DNA of 39,156 nt. It comes from Variovorax sp. CAN15. Lineage in GTDB: Bacteria > Pseudomonadota > Gammaproteobacteria > Burkholderiales > Burkholderiaceae_C. This document shows, piece by piece, positions 24,371-32,262 of the stretch (position 1 is the first letter of the stretch; each line of letters begins with the position of its first letter). Position numbers and translations under genes: made by a program. The stretch is taken from assembly GCF_030462475.1 (NCBI RefSeq), contig NZ_JASMRZ010000001.1, positions 275,205 through 314,360 on the forward strand, given 5' to 3'. Below the pieces are notes generated by a model. The model worked only from the letters and a program-made list of their open reading frames with translations. It made no database searches and was not told the origin of the DNA.

Positions 24371-25300
24371 ATGAAACCCCAAAATATCGAGTCGCTCTGG
24401 ACGCACCTGCACTGGCTCACGGTGCTGGCGCAGCAGGGCAGCTTCACCGCCGCCGCGCTGCGCCTGGGCGTGAGCAAGGCGGCCATGAGCCAGCGCATCG
24501 CCGAGCTCGAGCGCGCGGCCGGCGCGCCATTGGTGCAGCGCACCACGCGCAGCGTGCGGCTCACCGAGGCAGGCCAGCGGCTGGTGGAGGACATGCGCGG
24601 CCCCTTCGAGCAGATCGCCCACAGCTTCGCCGGCGTGCGCGACCTCGCGGGCGTGCCGCGCGGGTTGGTGCGGGTCACGGCGCCGGTGGCCTTCGCGCGC
24701 CAGCAGCTGGTGCCCCGGCTGGCCGACTTCCTGCGCGCGCAGCCCGAGGTGCGCATCGAACTCGACCTGTCGGACCGCCTCAGCTCGCTGGCGATGGAAG
24801 GCTTCGACCTCGCGATCCGCCACACGGCCGCGCCGCCCGACACGCACGTGGCCTGGACGCTGTGCGAAACCCGCTCGGTGCTGGTGGCCAGCCGCGCCTA
24901 CCTGCGCCGCCGCGGCACGCCGCGCGAGCCGCAGGCGCTGGCGGGCCACGACTGCCTGCACTACCCGCGCGCGCAGGAAACGCCGACCTGGCACTTCGAG
25001 GCGAAGGCATCGGCGCCGCGCATCACGGTGCCGGTCTCGGGGCCGCTGGTCGCCAACAACAGCGAGGCGCTGCGCGACGCGGCGCTCAGCGGGCTGGGCA
25101 TCGCGCTGGTGCCCGATTTCAGCGCGCAGGCGGCGCTGCAGTCGGGCAAGCTGCAGCAGGTGCTGCCGCAATGGCGCTCGGTGGGCGCCTTCGGCGAGCG
25201 CCTGTATGCGATACGGCCCTACGCCACGCACGTGCCGCAGGCGGTGACGGCTTTCGTGGGGTGGCTGCGCGCGGCCCTGTCCGATGGCTTCGCGCCCTGA
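24371..25300 (+). CDS. LysR-family transcriptional regulator
   Basis: A 309-aa LysR regulator. The N-terminal helix-turn-helix is at about residues 8-65 (HLHWLTVLAQQGSFTAAALR, then LGVSKAAMSQRIAELERAAG). The effector domain (90-300) has the usual two-lobe pattern, including GLVRVTAPVAFARQQLVP and NNSEALRDAALSGLGIALVP. The ATG at 24371 is preferred; an in-frame TTG 12 codons upstream would put the coding region across the dyad. Divergent placement marks mmsA and possibly the GMC gene as targets. The effector is unknown. Confidence 0.9.
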   Translation: MKPQNIESLWTHLHWLTVLAQQGSFTAAALRLGVSKAAMSQRIAELERAAGAPLVQRTTRSVRLTEAGQRLVEDMRGPFEQIAHSFAGVRDLAGVPRGLVRVTAPVAFARQQLVPRLADFLRAQPEVRIELDLSDRLSSLAMEGFDLAIRHTAAPPDTHVAWTLCETRSVLVASRAYLRRRGTPREPQALAGHDCLHYPRAQETPTWHFEAKASAPRITVPVSGPLVANNSEALRDAALSGLGIALVPDFSAQAALQSGKLQQVLPQWRSVGAFGERLYAIRPYATHVPQAVTAFVGWLRAALSDGFAP

Positions 25301-25448
25301 ACAAAACCTGAAGAAACGGCGCGGTGCCCTACGCAAACGAAGGGTCTGGCCCGCCTCGACAGCGGATGCACGCGGTTACGATGCGCGCACTTGAACCGGG
25401 TTTTGTTAACTTTCCCGCTCGCCCGCCTCATTCATTCTTCCTCCAGCC

Positions 25449-26615
25449 ATGTCCCCCGCCCCATCGTCTGCCGACGCCCGCGCCGCCGACAGCGCGTGGC
25501 CCCGCGTCGCGCAGCGCGAGCAGGAAGGCCGCCAATGGACGGTGGCCAGCGGCCGCTGGACCACGCTGGCGATGTCGTCCAAGCCGGCCTGGCAGGCGCT
25601 GGACCAGAGCCTGAAGGCAGCCCCGCCCGCCGACGACCGCGCCTGGGACCTGCGGCCCATCGAGCAGCTCGACCACGTCGGCGCGCAACTCCTGTGGGAT
25701 CACTGGCGCCACGAATGGCCGGCCACCATCGAGCTGTCGCCGCAGCACAAGGCCGTGCTCGACCAGGTAGCGCAATACACCGTCGACACGCCGGATGAAC
25801 CCAGGCCCACGCTGAACGACCGGATCCGCGCGTTCTCGCACTACGGGCCGCGCCTCATGTACGTGGTTCGCGACTTCATCGCGCTGATCGGCCAGCTCGC
25901 GCTGGACCTCGGCCGGCTGGTGCGCGCGCCGCATCGCGGGCCGTGGCGCGATTTTTCCGGGCACCTGTATCAGTTCGGCGCGACGGCGCTGCACATCACG
26001 GCGCTGGTCGGCCTGCTCATCGGCGTGGTGCTGGCCTACCTGATCTCGCAGCAGCTGCGCCAGTACGGCGCCGAGACCTTCGTGGTGAACATCCTCGGGC
26101 TCTCGCTGATCCGCGAACTGGGGCCGGTGCTGGCGGCGGTGCTGATCGCCGGGCGCTCGGGCTCGGCCATCACGGCGCAGATCGGCGTGATGCGCGTGAC
26201 CGAGGAGCTCGACGCGATGCGCGTGATGGGCATCCCGCACGGCTTCCGCCTGGTGATGCCGCGCGTGCTGGCGCTGGCCATCGCGATGCCGCTGATCAGC
26301 CTGTGGACCTCGATGGCGGCGCTCGCGGGCGGCATGCTGGCGGCCGACGCGGCGCTCGACATCTCGCCGGCCTACTTCCTCTCGGCCCTGCCGCGCGCGG
26401 TGCCGATCTCGAACCTGTGGCTGGCCATGGCCAAGTCGGCGGTGTTCGGCATCCTGATCGCGCTGATCGGCTGCCACTTCGGCATGAAGGTCAAGCCCAA
26501 CACCGAGAGCCTCGGGCGCGGCACCACGCAGTCGGTCGTCACCTCGATCACCGCCGTGATCCTGGTCGACGCGCTTTTTGCCGTGCTCTTCAAGGGCATC
26601 GGCTTCAGAGCATGA
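25449..26615 (+). CDS. MlaE-type ABC permease with N-terminal STAS-like domain
   Basis: A 388-aa inner-membrane permease of an MCE/Mla-type lipid transporter. Residues 20-125 form a soluble region resembling a STAS domain (WTVASGRWTT, then LRPIEQLDHVGAQLLWDHW), so the MlaB-like partner seems fused to the permease. The MlaE core (about 155-385) has LIRELGPVLAAVLIAGRSGSA and TEELDAMRVMGIP, the family's coupling region. It is the first of four genes, with 11 bp to the ATPase gene. The system moves phospholipids or other lipids between membranes; direction and cargo cannot be read here. Confidence 0.92.
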   Translation: MSPAPSSADARAADSAWPRVAQREQEGRQWTVASGRWTTLAMSSKPAWQALDQSLKAAPPADDRAWDLRPIEQLDHVGAQLLWDHWRHEWPATIELSPQHKAVLDQVAQYTVDTPDEPRPTLNDRIRAFSHYGPRLMYVVRDFIALIGQLALDLGRLVRAPHRGPWRDFSGHLYQFGATALHITALVGLLIGVVLAYLISQQLRQYGAETFVVNILGLSLIRELGPVLAAVLIAGRSGSAITAQIGVMRVTEELDAMRVMGIPHGFRLVMPRVLALAIAMPLISLWTSMAALAGGMLAADAALDISPAYFLSALPRAVPISNLWLAMAKSAVFGILIALIGCHFGMKVKPNTESLGRGTTQSVVTSITAVILVDALFAVLFKGIGFRA

Positions 26616-26626
26616 GGGCGTGAACC

Positions 26627-27475
26627 ATGAGCATGCCCGTGCGCCCCGACACCGATCCCACCGTGGTGGACATCCACGGCCTGTGGACCGTGTTCCACAG
26701 CGCCGACGGCGAGCAGGTGGTGCACCGCGACCTGCAGCTGCACATCGATCGCGGCGAGGTGTTCTCGCTGGTGGGCGGATCGGGCACGGGCAAGACGGTG
26801 CTGCTGCGCCAGATCCTCGGGCTGGAGAAGCCCACGCGCGGCCACGTGGAAGTGCTGGGCCAGGAGCCCGGCGAGCTCAGCGCCTCGGGCGCGGCCAACG
26901 TGGGCATGCTGTTCCAGCACGGCGCGCTGTTCTCGGCCTTCAGCGTGCTGGAGAACATAGCCTTTCCGCTGCGCGAGCTGAAGCTGCTGCCCGACGAGCT
27001 CATCCGCCACGCGGCGCTGGTGAAGCTGCAGATGGTGGGCCTGGGCCCGCAGCATGCCAACAAGAGCCCTGCCGACCTGTCGGGCGGCATGATCAAGCGC
27101 GTGGCGCTGGCGCGCGCGCTCATCATGGACCCGCCGCTGCTGCTGCTGGACGAACCCACCGCCGGCCTCGACCCCGAAGCCTCCGACAGCTTCTGCGACC
27201 TGCTGCGCGGCCTGCACCGCGAGCTGGGCCTCACGGTGGTGATGGTCACGCACGACCTGGACACGCTGTTCGACCTGAGCACCCGCATCGCGGTGCTGGC
27301 CGACCAGAAGGTGATCGTCACCGGCGCGGCGCGCGAGGTCATCGCGTATCCGCATCCCTTCATCCACGAATACTTCCTCGGCGGGCGCGGCCAGCGCGCC
27401 CTCGAAGCGCTGCATGACAAGCCAGCCGGACAATCCCCCGCGAAGCCTGCCTCCGGGCAGGCCGCTGAAAGGTAG
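26627..27475 (+). CDS. MlaF-type ABC ATPase
   Basis: A 282-aa ATPase of the lipid-transport (Mla/Ttg2A) class. Walker A is GGSGTGKTVLL (about 46-56), the signature is LSGGMIKRVALARAL, Walker B is LLLLDEPTAGLDPEA and the switch histidine is in VTHDLDTLFDL. The Q-loop reads LFQHGALFSAFSVLEN. The C-terminal 30 residues are a Pro/Ala/Gly tail beyond the usual end. It sits between the permease and the MCE-domain gene, so energises this transporter. Confidence 0.93.
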   Translation: MSMPVRPDTDPTVVDIHGLWTVFHSADGEQVVHRDLQLHIDRGEVFSLVGGSGTGKTVLLRQILGLEKPTRGHVEVLGQEPGELSASGAANVGMLFQHGALFSAFSVLENIAFPLRELKLLPDELIRHAALVKLQMVGLGPQHANKSPADLSGGMIKRVALARALIMDPPLLLLDEPTAGLDPEASDSFCDLLRGLHRELGLTVVMVTHDLDTLFDLSTRIAVLADQKVIVTGAAREVIAYPHPFIHEYFLGGRGQRALEALHDKPAGQSPAKPASGQAAER

Positions 27476-27484
27476 GTAGCCACC

Positions 27485-28444
27485 ATGGAAAACAAGGCCC
27501 ACGCCCTCGCCGCCGGCGCCTTCGTGCTCGGACTGATCGCCGCGCTCGTCGCGCTGGTGGTCTGGTTCACGCGCGACAACACCGTGCGCAACATCTACGA
27601 GCTCTCCACCCGCGACGCGGTCAGCGGCCTGCAGCCGCAGGCCATGGTGCGCTACCGCGGCATCGCGGTGGGCAAAGTGGCGTCGATCGACTTCGACCCG
27701 AAGATCAAGGGCAACGTGCGGGTGCGCATCTCGGTCGACGAGCGCGTGCCGCTCACCACCTCCAGCTTCGCCACGCTGAGCTACCAGGGCGTGACCGGCC
27801 TGGCCTTCATCGCGCTGGACGACAAGGGCGAATCGACCGTCGCGCTCAAGCCGAACAACGACGACCCGCCGCGCATCCCGCTCAAGCCCTCGATGCTGGC
27901 GCAGCTGCAGGACCGCGGCGAAGCCATCATCAACCAGGTCGAGGAAGTGACCAAGCGCGCCAACCAGCTGCTGAGCGACCCCAACCAGAAGCGCGCGGCC
28001 GATGCGCTGGAGAACATCGCGGCCGCCTCGGCCAGCGCCAACACGCTGCTCAAGACGCTCGACAGCACCGTGAAGACCGGCCTGAACCCGGCGCTCGCGA
28101 AGATGCCCGACACGCTGGCCTCGGTGAAGAAGGCCGCCGGCGACGTCTCGCGCGTGGCCAACAACTTCAACACCACCGTGGGCCGGCTGAACGCGCCCGA
28201 CGGCCCGGTCGAGCGGCTGAGCGACGGCACCAAGGCGCTGGCGCAGGCGGTGGATTCGTTCAACGCCGCCACGCTTCCGCGCGTGAACCGCGTGGCCGAC
28301 GACACCTCGCACGCGGTGCGCCGGCTGGGCCGCGCGGCGGACAGCATCAACGACAACCCGCAATCGCTGCTCTTCGGCAACGGCGGCGCGGCGGCGGGCC
28401 CTGGCGAGCCGGGCTTCCAGGCGCCGGCCGCGTCGCGGCCCTGA
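27485..28444 (+). CDS. MCE/MlaD domain lipid-binding protein
   Basis: A 319-aa membrane-anchored periplasmic protein. One N-terminal transmembrane helix (residues 10-32) is followed by a single MCE domain (about 40-115: GLQPQAMVRYRGIAVGKVASIDF, then TLSYQGVTGLAFIALDD). A long helical, coiled-coil-like region runs from 140 to 270, typical of MCE proteins that form hexameric tunnels. The C-terminus is low-complexity (GGAAAGPGEPG). It starts 10 bp after the ATPase gene with its own ribosome binding site and is followed by the lipoprotein gene. Confidence 0.92.
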   Translation: MENKAHALAAGAFVLGLIAALVALVVWFTRDNTVRNIYELSTRDAVSGLQPQAMVRYRGIAVGKVASIDFDPKIKGNVRVRISVDERVPLTTSSFATLSYQGVTGLAFIALDDKGESTVALKPNNDDPPRIPLKPSMLAQLQDRGEAIINQVEEVTKRANQLLSDPNQKRAADALENIAAASASANTLLKTLDSTVKTGLNPALAKMPDTLASVKKAAGDVSRVANNFNTTVGRLNAPDGPVERLSDGTKALAQAVDSFNAATLPRVNRVADDTSHAVRRLGRAADSINDNPQSLLFGNGGAAAGPGEPGFQAPAASRP

Positions 28445-28470
28445 TTCCGACGGAGCGAGGATCACCGACC

Positions 28471-29136
28471 ATGAACGCCATTCGCAAGACCCCTGCCGCC
28501 CTCGCGCTCGGCTGCGCCCTGCTGCTGGCCGCCGGCTGCGGCGCGCTGCCCGACAAGCCCGCGCGCGCCACGCTCTACGACTTCGGCCCCGGCCCGGCGA
28601 TGCCTGCCGCGGCACCCGCGGCGGCCACGCTCCCGACGTTGTCGCTGGCCGAGTTCGAGAGCAATTCCCGCCTCGATGGCACGCAGATCCTCTACCGGCT
28701 GGGCTATGCCGATGCCAACGAGCTGCGGCCCTACGGCCAGTCGCGCTGGAGCCTGCCGCCTTCGCAGCTGCTGCGCCAGCGGCTGCGCGACACGCTGTCG
28801 GAGCGCCGCATGGTGCTCGGCCCCGAAGAGGCCGCCACCATCTCGCGCAGCCGGGGCCAGGCGCCGGACACGCTGCGCATCTCGCTGGACGAATTCAGCC
28901 ACTACTTCGAATCGGCAAGCGCCAGCGTGGGCCTGGTGCGCCTGCGCGCCACGCTCGTGCGCAGCGCCACGGGCGGCGACCGGGTGCTGGGCCAGCGCCT
29001 TTTCACCGTGCGCCGCCCCGCGCCCAGCGCCGACGCACCCGGCGGCGTGAAAGCGCTGATCGCGGCCAGCGATGCGGCCGTGGCCGAGGTGGTGCAGTGG
29101 GTCGATCAGTTGCAGCAGCAACAGCCGCGGCAGTAA
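28471..29136 (+). CDS. ABC-type transport auxiliary lipoprotein (PqiC/YmbA-like)
   Basis: A 221-aa outer-membrane lipoprotein. The lipobox LAAGC places the acylated cysteine at residue 23. The mature part starts with the LYDFGP motif seen in the transport-auxiliary/PqiC family and continues with RYxGYADANELRPYGQSRW-like and PSQLLRQRLRDTL segments, which match that family. It would link the MCE tunnel to the outer membrane. GGAGCGAGGA precedes the start. It ends the four-gene transport operon; a tiny membrane protein follows. Confidence 0.9.
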   Translation: MNAIRKTPAALALGCALLLAAGCGALPDKPARATLYDFGPGPAMPAAAPAAATLPTLSLAEFESNSRLDGTQILYRLGYADANELRPYGQSRWSLPPSQLLRQRLRDTLSERRMVLGPEEAATISRSRGQAPDTLRISLDEFSHYFESASASVGLVRLRATLVRSATGGDRVLGQRLFTVRRPAPSADAPGGVKALIAASDAAVAEVVQWVDQLQQQQPRQ

Positions 29137-29172
29137 TCTCCCGCATCACACGGAAGGAAGGAGCCTCGTCCC

Positions 29173-29394
29173 ATGAACGCAACCCGCATCGTCGGCATCC
29201 TGCTGATCGTGGCCGGCATCGCCGCATTGGCCCTGGGCAGCTTCAGCTTCACCAAGGAAACCCACCAGGCCAAGCTCGGGCCGCTGGAGTTCTCGGTGAA
29301 GGAGAAGGAAACGGTCAACCTGCCGGTGTGGGCCGGCGTGGCGGTGATCGTGGTGGGCGGGGCGCTGGTGCTGCTGGGGGGCCGGAAAGGCTGA
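29173..29394 (+). CDS. Small two-helix membrane protein, possibly DUF3185-like
   Basis: A 73-aa protein with two hydrophobic helices (residues 5-25 and 51-69) and a short charged loop (TKETHQAKLGPLEFSVKEKE) between them. It has a strong ribosome binding site (AAGGAAGGAG). It starts 36 bp after the lipoprotein gene in the same direction and may be the last gene of the lipid-transport operon. The pattern resembles DUF3185, but I am not certain. Function is unknown. Confidence 0.72.
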   Translation: MNATRIVGILLIVAGIAALALGSFSFTKETHQAKLGPLEFSVKEKETVNLPVWAGVAVIVVGGALVLLGGRKG

Positions 29395-29401
29395 GCCTTC
29401 T

Positions 29402-30154
29402 TCAGGCTCGCCGGCCCGACAGCCCCGCCATCAGCTGCGGCAGCAGTTCCTCTGAAGTACCGCGCAGCACCACGGACGCCGCGTCGTCCAGGTGCGGCAG
29501 CGGCTCCAGGTTCAGCGTGATGAGCCGCGCGCCGTGCGCGAGCGCGGTCTGCGGCAGCTCGGCGGCCGGGTAGACGATGGTGGTGCTGCCCACCACCACG
29601 AACAGATCGCACTCCTGCGCCGCCACCTGCGCGTCGAGCAGCACGCCGGCATTCAGCATCTCGCCGAACATCACCACGTCGGGCCGCGCGTGCGAGCCGC
29701 AGCGCAGGCAGCGGTGGAAGGGCCAGGGGCCGCTGCGGTTGCCGCAGCGGTCGCAGCGCCAGCGGCGCAGCGAGCCGTGCAGCTCCAGCACATCCTGGCC
29801 GCCGGCCAGCGTGAGCAGCCCGTCGACGTTCTGCGTGACCAGCCGCGTGGCGGGGCGCAGCCGCTGCAGCAGCGCGAGCGCGGTGTGGCCCGGGTTGGGC
29901 TGGGCCGACTCGATCACCGACTGGCGCTGCGCCCAGAATTTCGTGAAGCCCGAGGGGTCACGCTGAAGGTCTTCGGCATGCGAGAACTGCAGCGCGTTCT
30001 GGTTCTTCCACAGGCCGTCGGCGTCGCGGTAGGTCGGGATGCCCGAGGCGCGCGACAGGCCGGCGCCGGAGAAGACGACGATGCGCCGGGCATTGCTCAG
30101 CAGCCTGGTGGCTGCGCTGACGGAAGAAGCGATATCTGGTGTGACGTGCGTCAT
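29402..30154 (-). CDS. Sirtuin (Sir2-family NAD-dependent protein deacylase)
   Basis: A 250-aa sirtuin that removes acetyl or longer acyl groups from lysines using NAD. The NAD site is GAGLSRASGIPTYR (residues 30-43), TQNVDGL is at 108-113, and the catalytic histidine is H126 in LELHGSL. Four zinc cysteines are C134, C137, C149 and C152. The final NAD-binding part (VVGSTTIVYPAAELP, then ITLNLEP) is intact. Its ATG overlaps the IclR regulator's stop by 4 bp (ATGA), so the two are translationally coupled. Location next to a homogentisate cluster hints at a metabolic role, perhaps deacylation of an enzyme, but that is inference. Confidence 0.93.
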   Translation of the reverse strand: MTHVTPDIASSVSAATRLLSNARRIVVFSGAGLSRASGIPTYRDADGLWKNQNALQFSHAEDLQRDPSGFTKFWAQRQSVIESAQPNPGHTALALLQRLRPATRLVTQNVDGLLTLAGGQDVLELHGSLRRWRCDRCGNRSGPWPFHRCLRCGSHARPDVVMFGEMLNAGVLLDAQVAAQECDLFVVVGSTTIVYPAAELPQTALAHGARLITLNLEPLPHLDDAASVVLRGTSEELLPQLMAGLSGRRA

Positions 30155-31011
30155 CGCTCTGGTCTGGCGGGGCTCGCTGGGGGGAGAGCAGCGGTGGCGC
30201 CCAGGCGCTGCGACACGGTGTCCGCGCAAGCCTTGAGCGCACGGGCGATCTCGCCGTCCCACGCGGTGTCGAAAATGCCGGCCGGGCCGATGGCGGTGAC
30301 GGCCAGCACGATGGCGCCAGTGTGGTCGAAGACGGGCGCGGCCATGGCGCTGACGCCTTCGATGACCTCGCCGTCGGAGCGGCTGATGCCGTGGTCGCGC
30401 ACTTCTTTCAGCTGGCGCTCGAAGTCGCTCCACGAAGGCAGCGGCTGCACCGGCGGCATGCCGGCCGGCGGCGTGGGTTCGCCGCTCTTGCGCTGCTTCT
30501 GGCGCTGGCGCTCTTCCTCGAGCAGGCTGCGCACCACCCCGGCGTCGAGGTAGGTGGCGAACACCCGGCCCGAGGCGGTGTTGGTCAGCGAGAACACCGT
30601 GCCGTGCCGCATGTTCACGTGCACCGGCGACGGCGACTCGGCCGTGCGCACGATGGTCGCCCCGCGCGCGCCCCATACGGCCAGCGCCACGGTGTGGCCG
30701 GTCTGCTGCGCAAGCTGGCCGATCAGCGGGGTGGCGATGTGCACGGGGTCGGCCTGCTGCAGGCTGATGAGGCCCAGTTGCAAGGCAAGCGGGCCGAGCA
30801 GATAGTGGCCGCTGGCGCGGTCCTGCTCGATGAGGCCCAGGCGCCCGAAGCTGACCATGTACGGGTGCGCCTTGGCGGCCGTCATGTCGGCTTCCCGGGC
30901 CAGGTCCTTCAGCGCCATGGGCCGGCCGTGGTGCACCAGCGCCCGCAGCAACTGGCCGCCGACCTCGATGCTCTGGATGCCGCGCTGGGCGCGGTCGGTG
31001 TCAGTGGCCAT
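30151..31011 (-). CDS. IclR-family regulator, probably of the homogentisate cluster
   Basis: A 286-aa IclR regulator. The winged helix-turn-helix covers residues 10-75 (IEVGGQLLRALVHHG, LKDLAREADMTAAKAHPYMVSF), and the effector domain 80-265 ends in AAPVFDHTGAIVLAVTAIGP. A 35-residue insertion rich in Lys, Arg, Gln and Pro (about 165-200: RQRQKQRKSGEPTPPAG) breaks the effector domain, which is unusual. It is divergent from the catabolic cluster that begins at 31158, with a three-half-site dyad between. It shares its transcript with the sirtuin gene. Confidence 0.9.
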   Translation of the reverse strand: MATDTDRAQRGIQSIEVGGQLLRALVHHGRPMALKDLAREADMTAAKAHPYMVSFGRLGLIEQDRASGHYLLGPLALQLGLISLQQADPVHIATPLIGQLAQQTGHTVALAVWGARGATIVRTAESPSPVHVNMRHGTVFSLTNTASGRVFATYLDAGVVRSLLEEERQRQKQRKSGEPTPPAGMPPVQPLPSWSDFERQLKEVRDHGISRSDGEVIEGVSAMAAPVFDHTGAIVLAVTAIGPAGIFDTAWDGEIARALKACADTVSQRLGATAALPPASPARPER

Positions 31012-31062
31012 GGCTGCCTTTGGCGTCCGGTTGTTCGTTCATGAAGAAGGGATTAGACATTA

Positions 31063-31081
31063 ACTGATCGCCGGCTTACAC
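31063..31081 (+). promoter_or_regulatory. Possible sigma-70 promoter of the homogentisate cluster
   Basis: TTAGAC near 31053 and TACACT near 31077, about 18 bp apart, are each a partial match to the consensus. The start site would fall within the operator array at 31088-31126, consistent with repression. Given coordinates mark the spacer and -10 region. Weak evidence. Confidence 0.3.
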
Positions 31082-31087
31082 TGCGGA

Positions 31088-31126
31088 AATTCGTTAACCG
31101 CGAATTCGTTCGACTTAGACGAATTC
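31088..31126. promoter_or_regulatory. Three-half-site IclR-type operator before the homogentisate cluster
   Basis: Two overlapping dyads share their middle element. AATTCG-N7-CGAATT lies at 31088-31106, and GAATTCGT-N9-ACGAATTC (perfect 8-bp arms) at 31102-31126. The arrangement lies 32 bp before the MBL gene and between it and the divergent IclR gene, the expected place for an IclR-family operator. Confidence 0.65.
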
Positions 31127-31157
31127 CAAATTCCACCCCACCGACGGAGACACCCCG

Positions 31158-32117
31158 ATGAGCCAAGCCAAGAAATTCGCCAGCCAGGCCGACATGGAAG
31201 AGAAGAAGATCACCTTCAGCCAGATCTCGGAACATGCCTGGGCCTACACCGCCGAAGGCGACCCCAACACCGGCATCGTCATCGGCGACGACTGCGTGCT
31301 GGTGGCCGACACCCAGGCCACGCCCGCCATGGCGGCCGACGTGGTGCGCCGCATCCGCGAGGTGACCGACAAGCCCATCAAGTACGTGGTGCTCACGCAC
31401 TACCACGCCGTGCGCGTGCTGGGCGCGGCAGGCTACGGCGCCGAGCACATCCTGGCCAGCCAGGACACGCGGGACCTGATCGTCGAGCGCGGCGAGCAGG
31501 ACAAGGCCAGCGAGATCGGCCGCTTCCCGCGCCTGTTCCAGAACGTCGAGACGGTGCCGCCGGGCCTGACCTGGCCCACCATGACCTTCACCGGCAAGAT
31601 GACGCTGTGGCTGGGCAAGCTGGAAGTGCAGCTGATCCAGCTCGGCCGCGGCCACACCAAGGGCGACACCGTCGTCTGGCTGCCGCAGGAACGCACGCTG
31701 CTGTCGGGCGACCTGGTCGAGTTCGGCGCCACCCCGTACGCCGGAGACGCCTACTTCAAGGACTGGCCGCAGACGCTGGACAACATCGCCGCGCTCAAGC
31801 CCGTGGCGCTGGTGCCGGGCCGCGGCGCCGCGCTGACCACGCCGGAAGCCGTGTCCGAGGGCCTGACGGGCACGCGCAACTTCATCTCCGACGTCTACGC
31901 CAGCGTGCAGGAAGGCGTGAAGGCCGGGCGCGACCTGAACGCGGTCTACAAGGAGACCTACGCGAAGCTGCAGCCCAAGTACAGCCAGTGGGTGATCTTC
32001 GACCACTGCATGCCCTTCGACGTGAGCCGCGCCTACGACGAGGCCTCGGGCCATGCCGACCCGCGCATCTGGACGGCCGAGCGCGACGTCGAGATGTGGA
32101 AGGCCCTCGAAGGCTGA
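31158..32117 (+). CDS. MBL-fold protein with an incomplete metal site
   Basis: A 319-aa metallo-beta-lactamase-fold protein. The usual THxHxDH motif reads THYHAVR (H81, H83, then V85 and R86 in place of Asp and His). H166 (GRGHTKGD) and D185 (LSGDLV) remain, but the last ligand position is arginine (R222, VPGRG, where VPGHG is usual). The second metal site is therefore lost while the first is kept. There is no signal peptide. GGAGA precedes the ATG. It is the first gene of the homogentisate cluster, so a hydrolase or thioesterase-like step, or a regulatory role, in aromatic breakdown is possible; no function is assigned. Confidence 0.88.
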   Translation: MSQAKKFASQADMEEKKITFSQISEHAWAYTAEGDPNTGIVIGDDCVLVADTQATPAMAADVVRRIREVTDKPIKYVVLTHYHAVRVLGAAGYGAEHILASQDTRDLIVERGEQDKASEIGRFPRLFQNVETVPPGLTWPTMTFTGKMTLWLGKLEVQLIQLGRGHTKGDTVVWLPQERTLLSGDLVEFGATPYAGDAYFKDWPQTLDNIAALKPVALVPGRGAALTTPEAVSEGLTGTRNFISDVYASVQEGVKAGRDLNAVYKETYAKLQPKYSQWVIFDHCMPFDVSRAYDEASGHADPRIWTAERDVEMWKALEG

Positions 32118-32121
32118 TCCC

Positions 32122-32240
32122 GCATTGCTCCCTTCCCCGCTGGGGGAGGGCTGGGGTGGGGGCAGGCAGAGCGCCAGTTTCGAGCGCCGTCGAGCCCCCA
32201 TCCCGACCTTCCCCCAGCGGGGGAAGGAGCGAGACAAGGA
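32122..32240. repeat. Intergenic repeat family B inside the homogentisate cluster
   Basis: An inverted-repeat element: CCCTTCCCCGCTGGGGGAGG and GCTGGGGTGGGGGC on the left, CCCCCATCCCGACC and TTCCCCCAGCGGGGGAAGG on the right, about 40 bp apart. It fills the gap between the MBL and monooxygenase genes and resembles the element at 7107-7426. Confidence 0.85.
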
Positions 32241-32262
32241 CAAAGGACACGGAGACAAGTAC

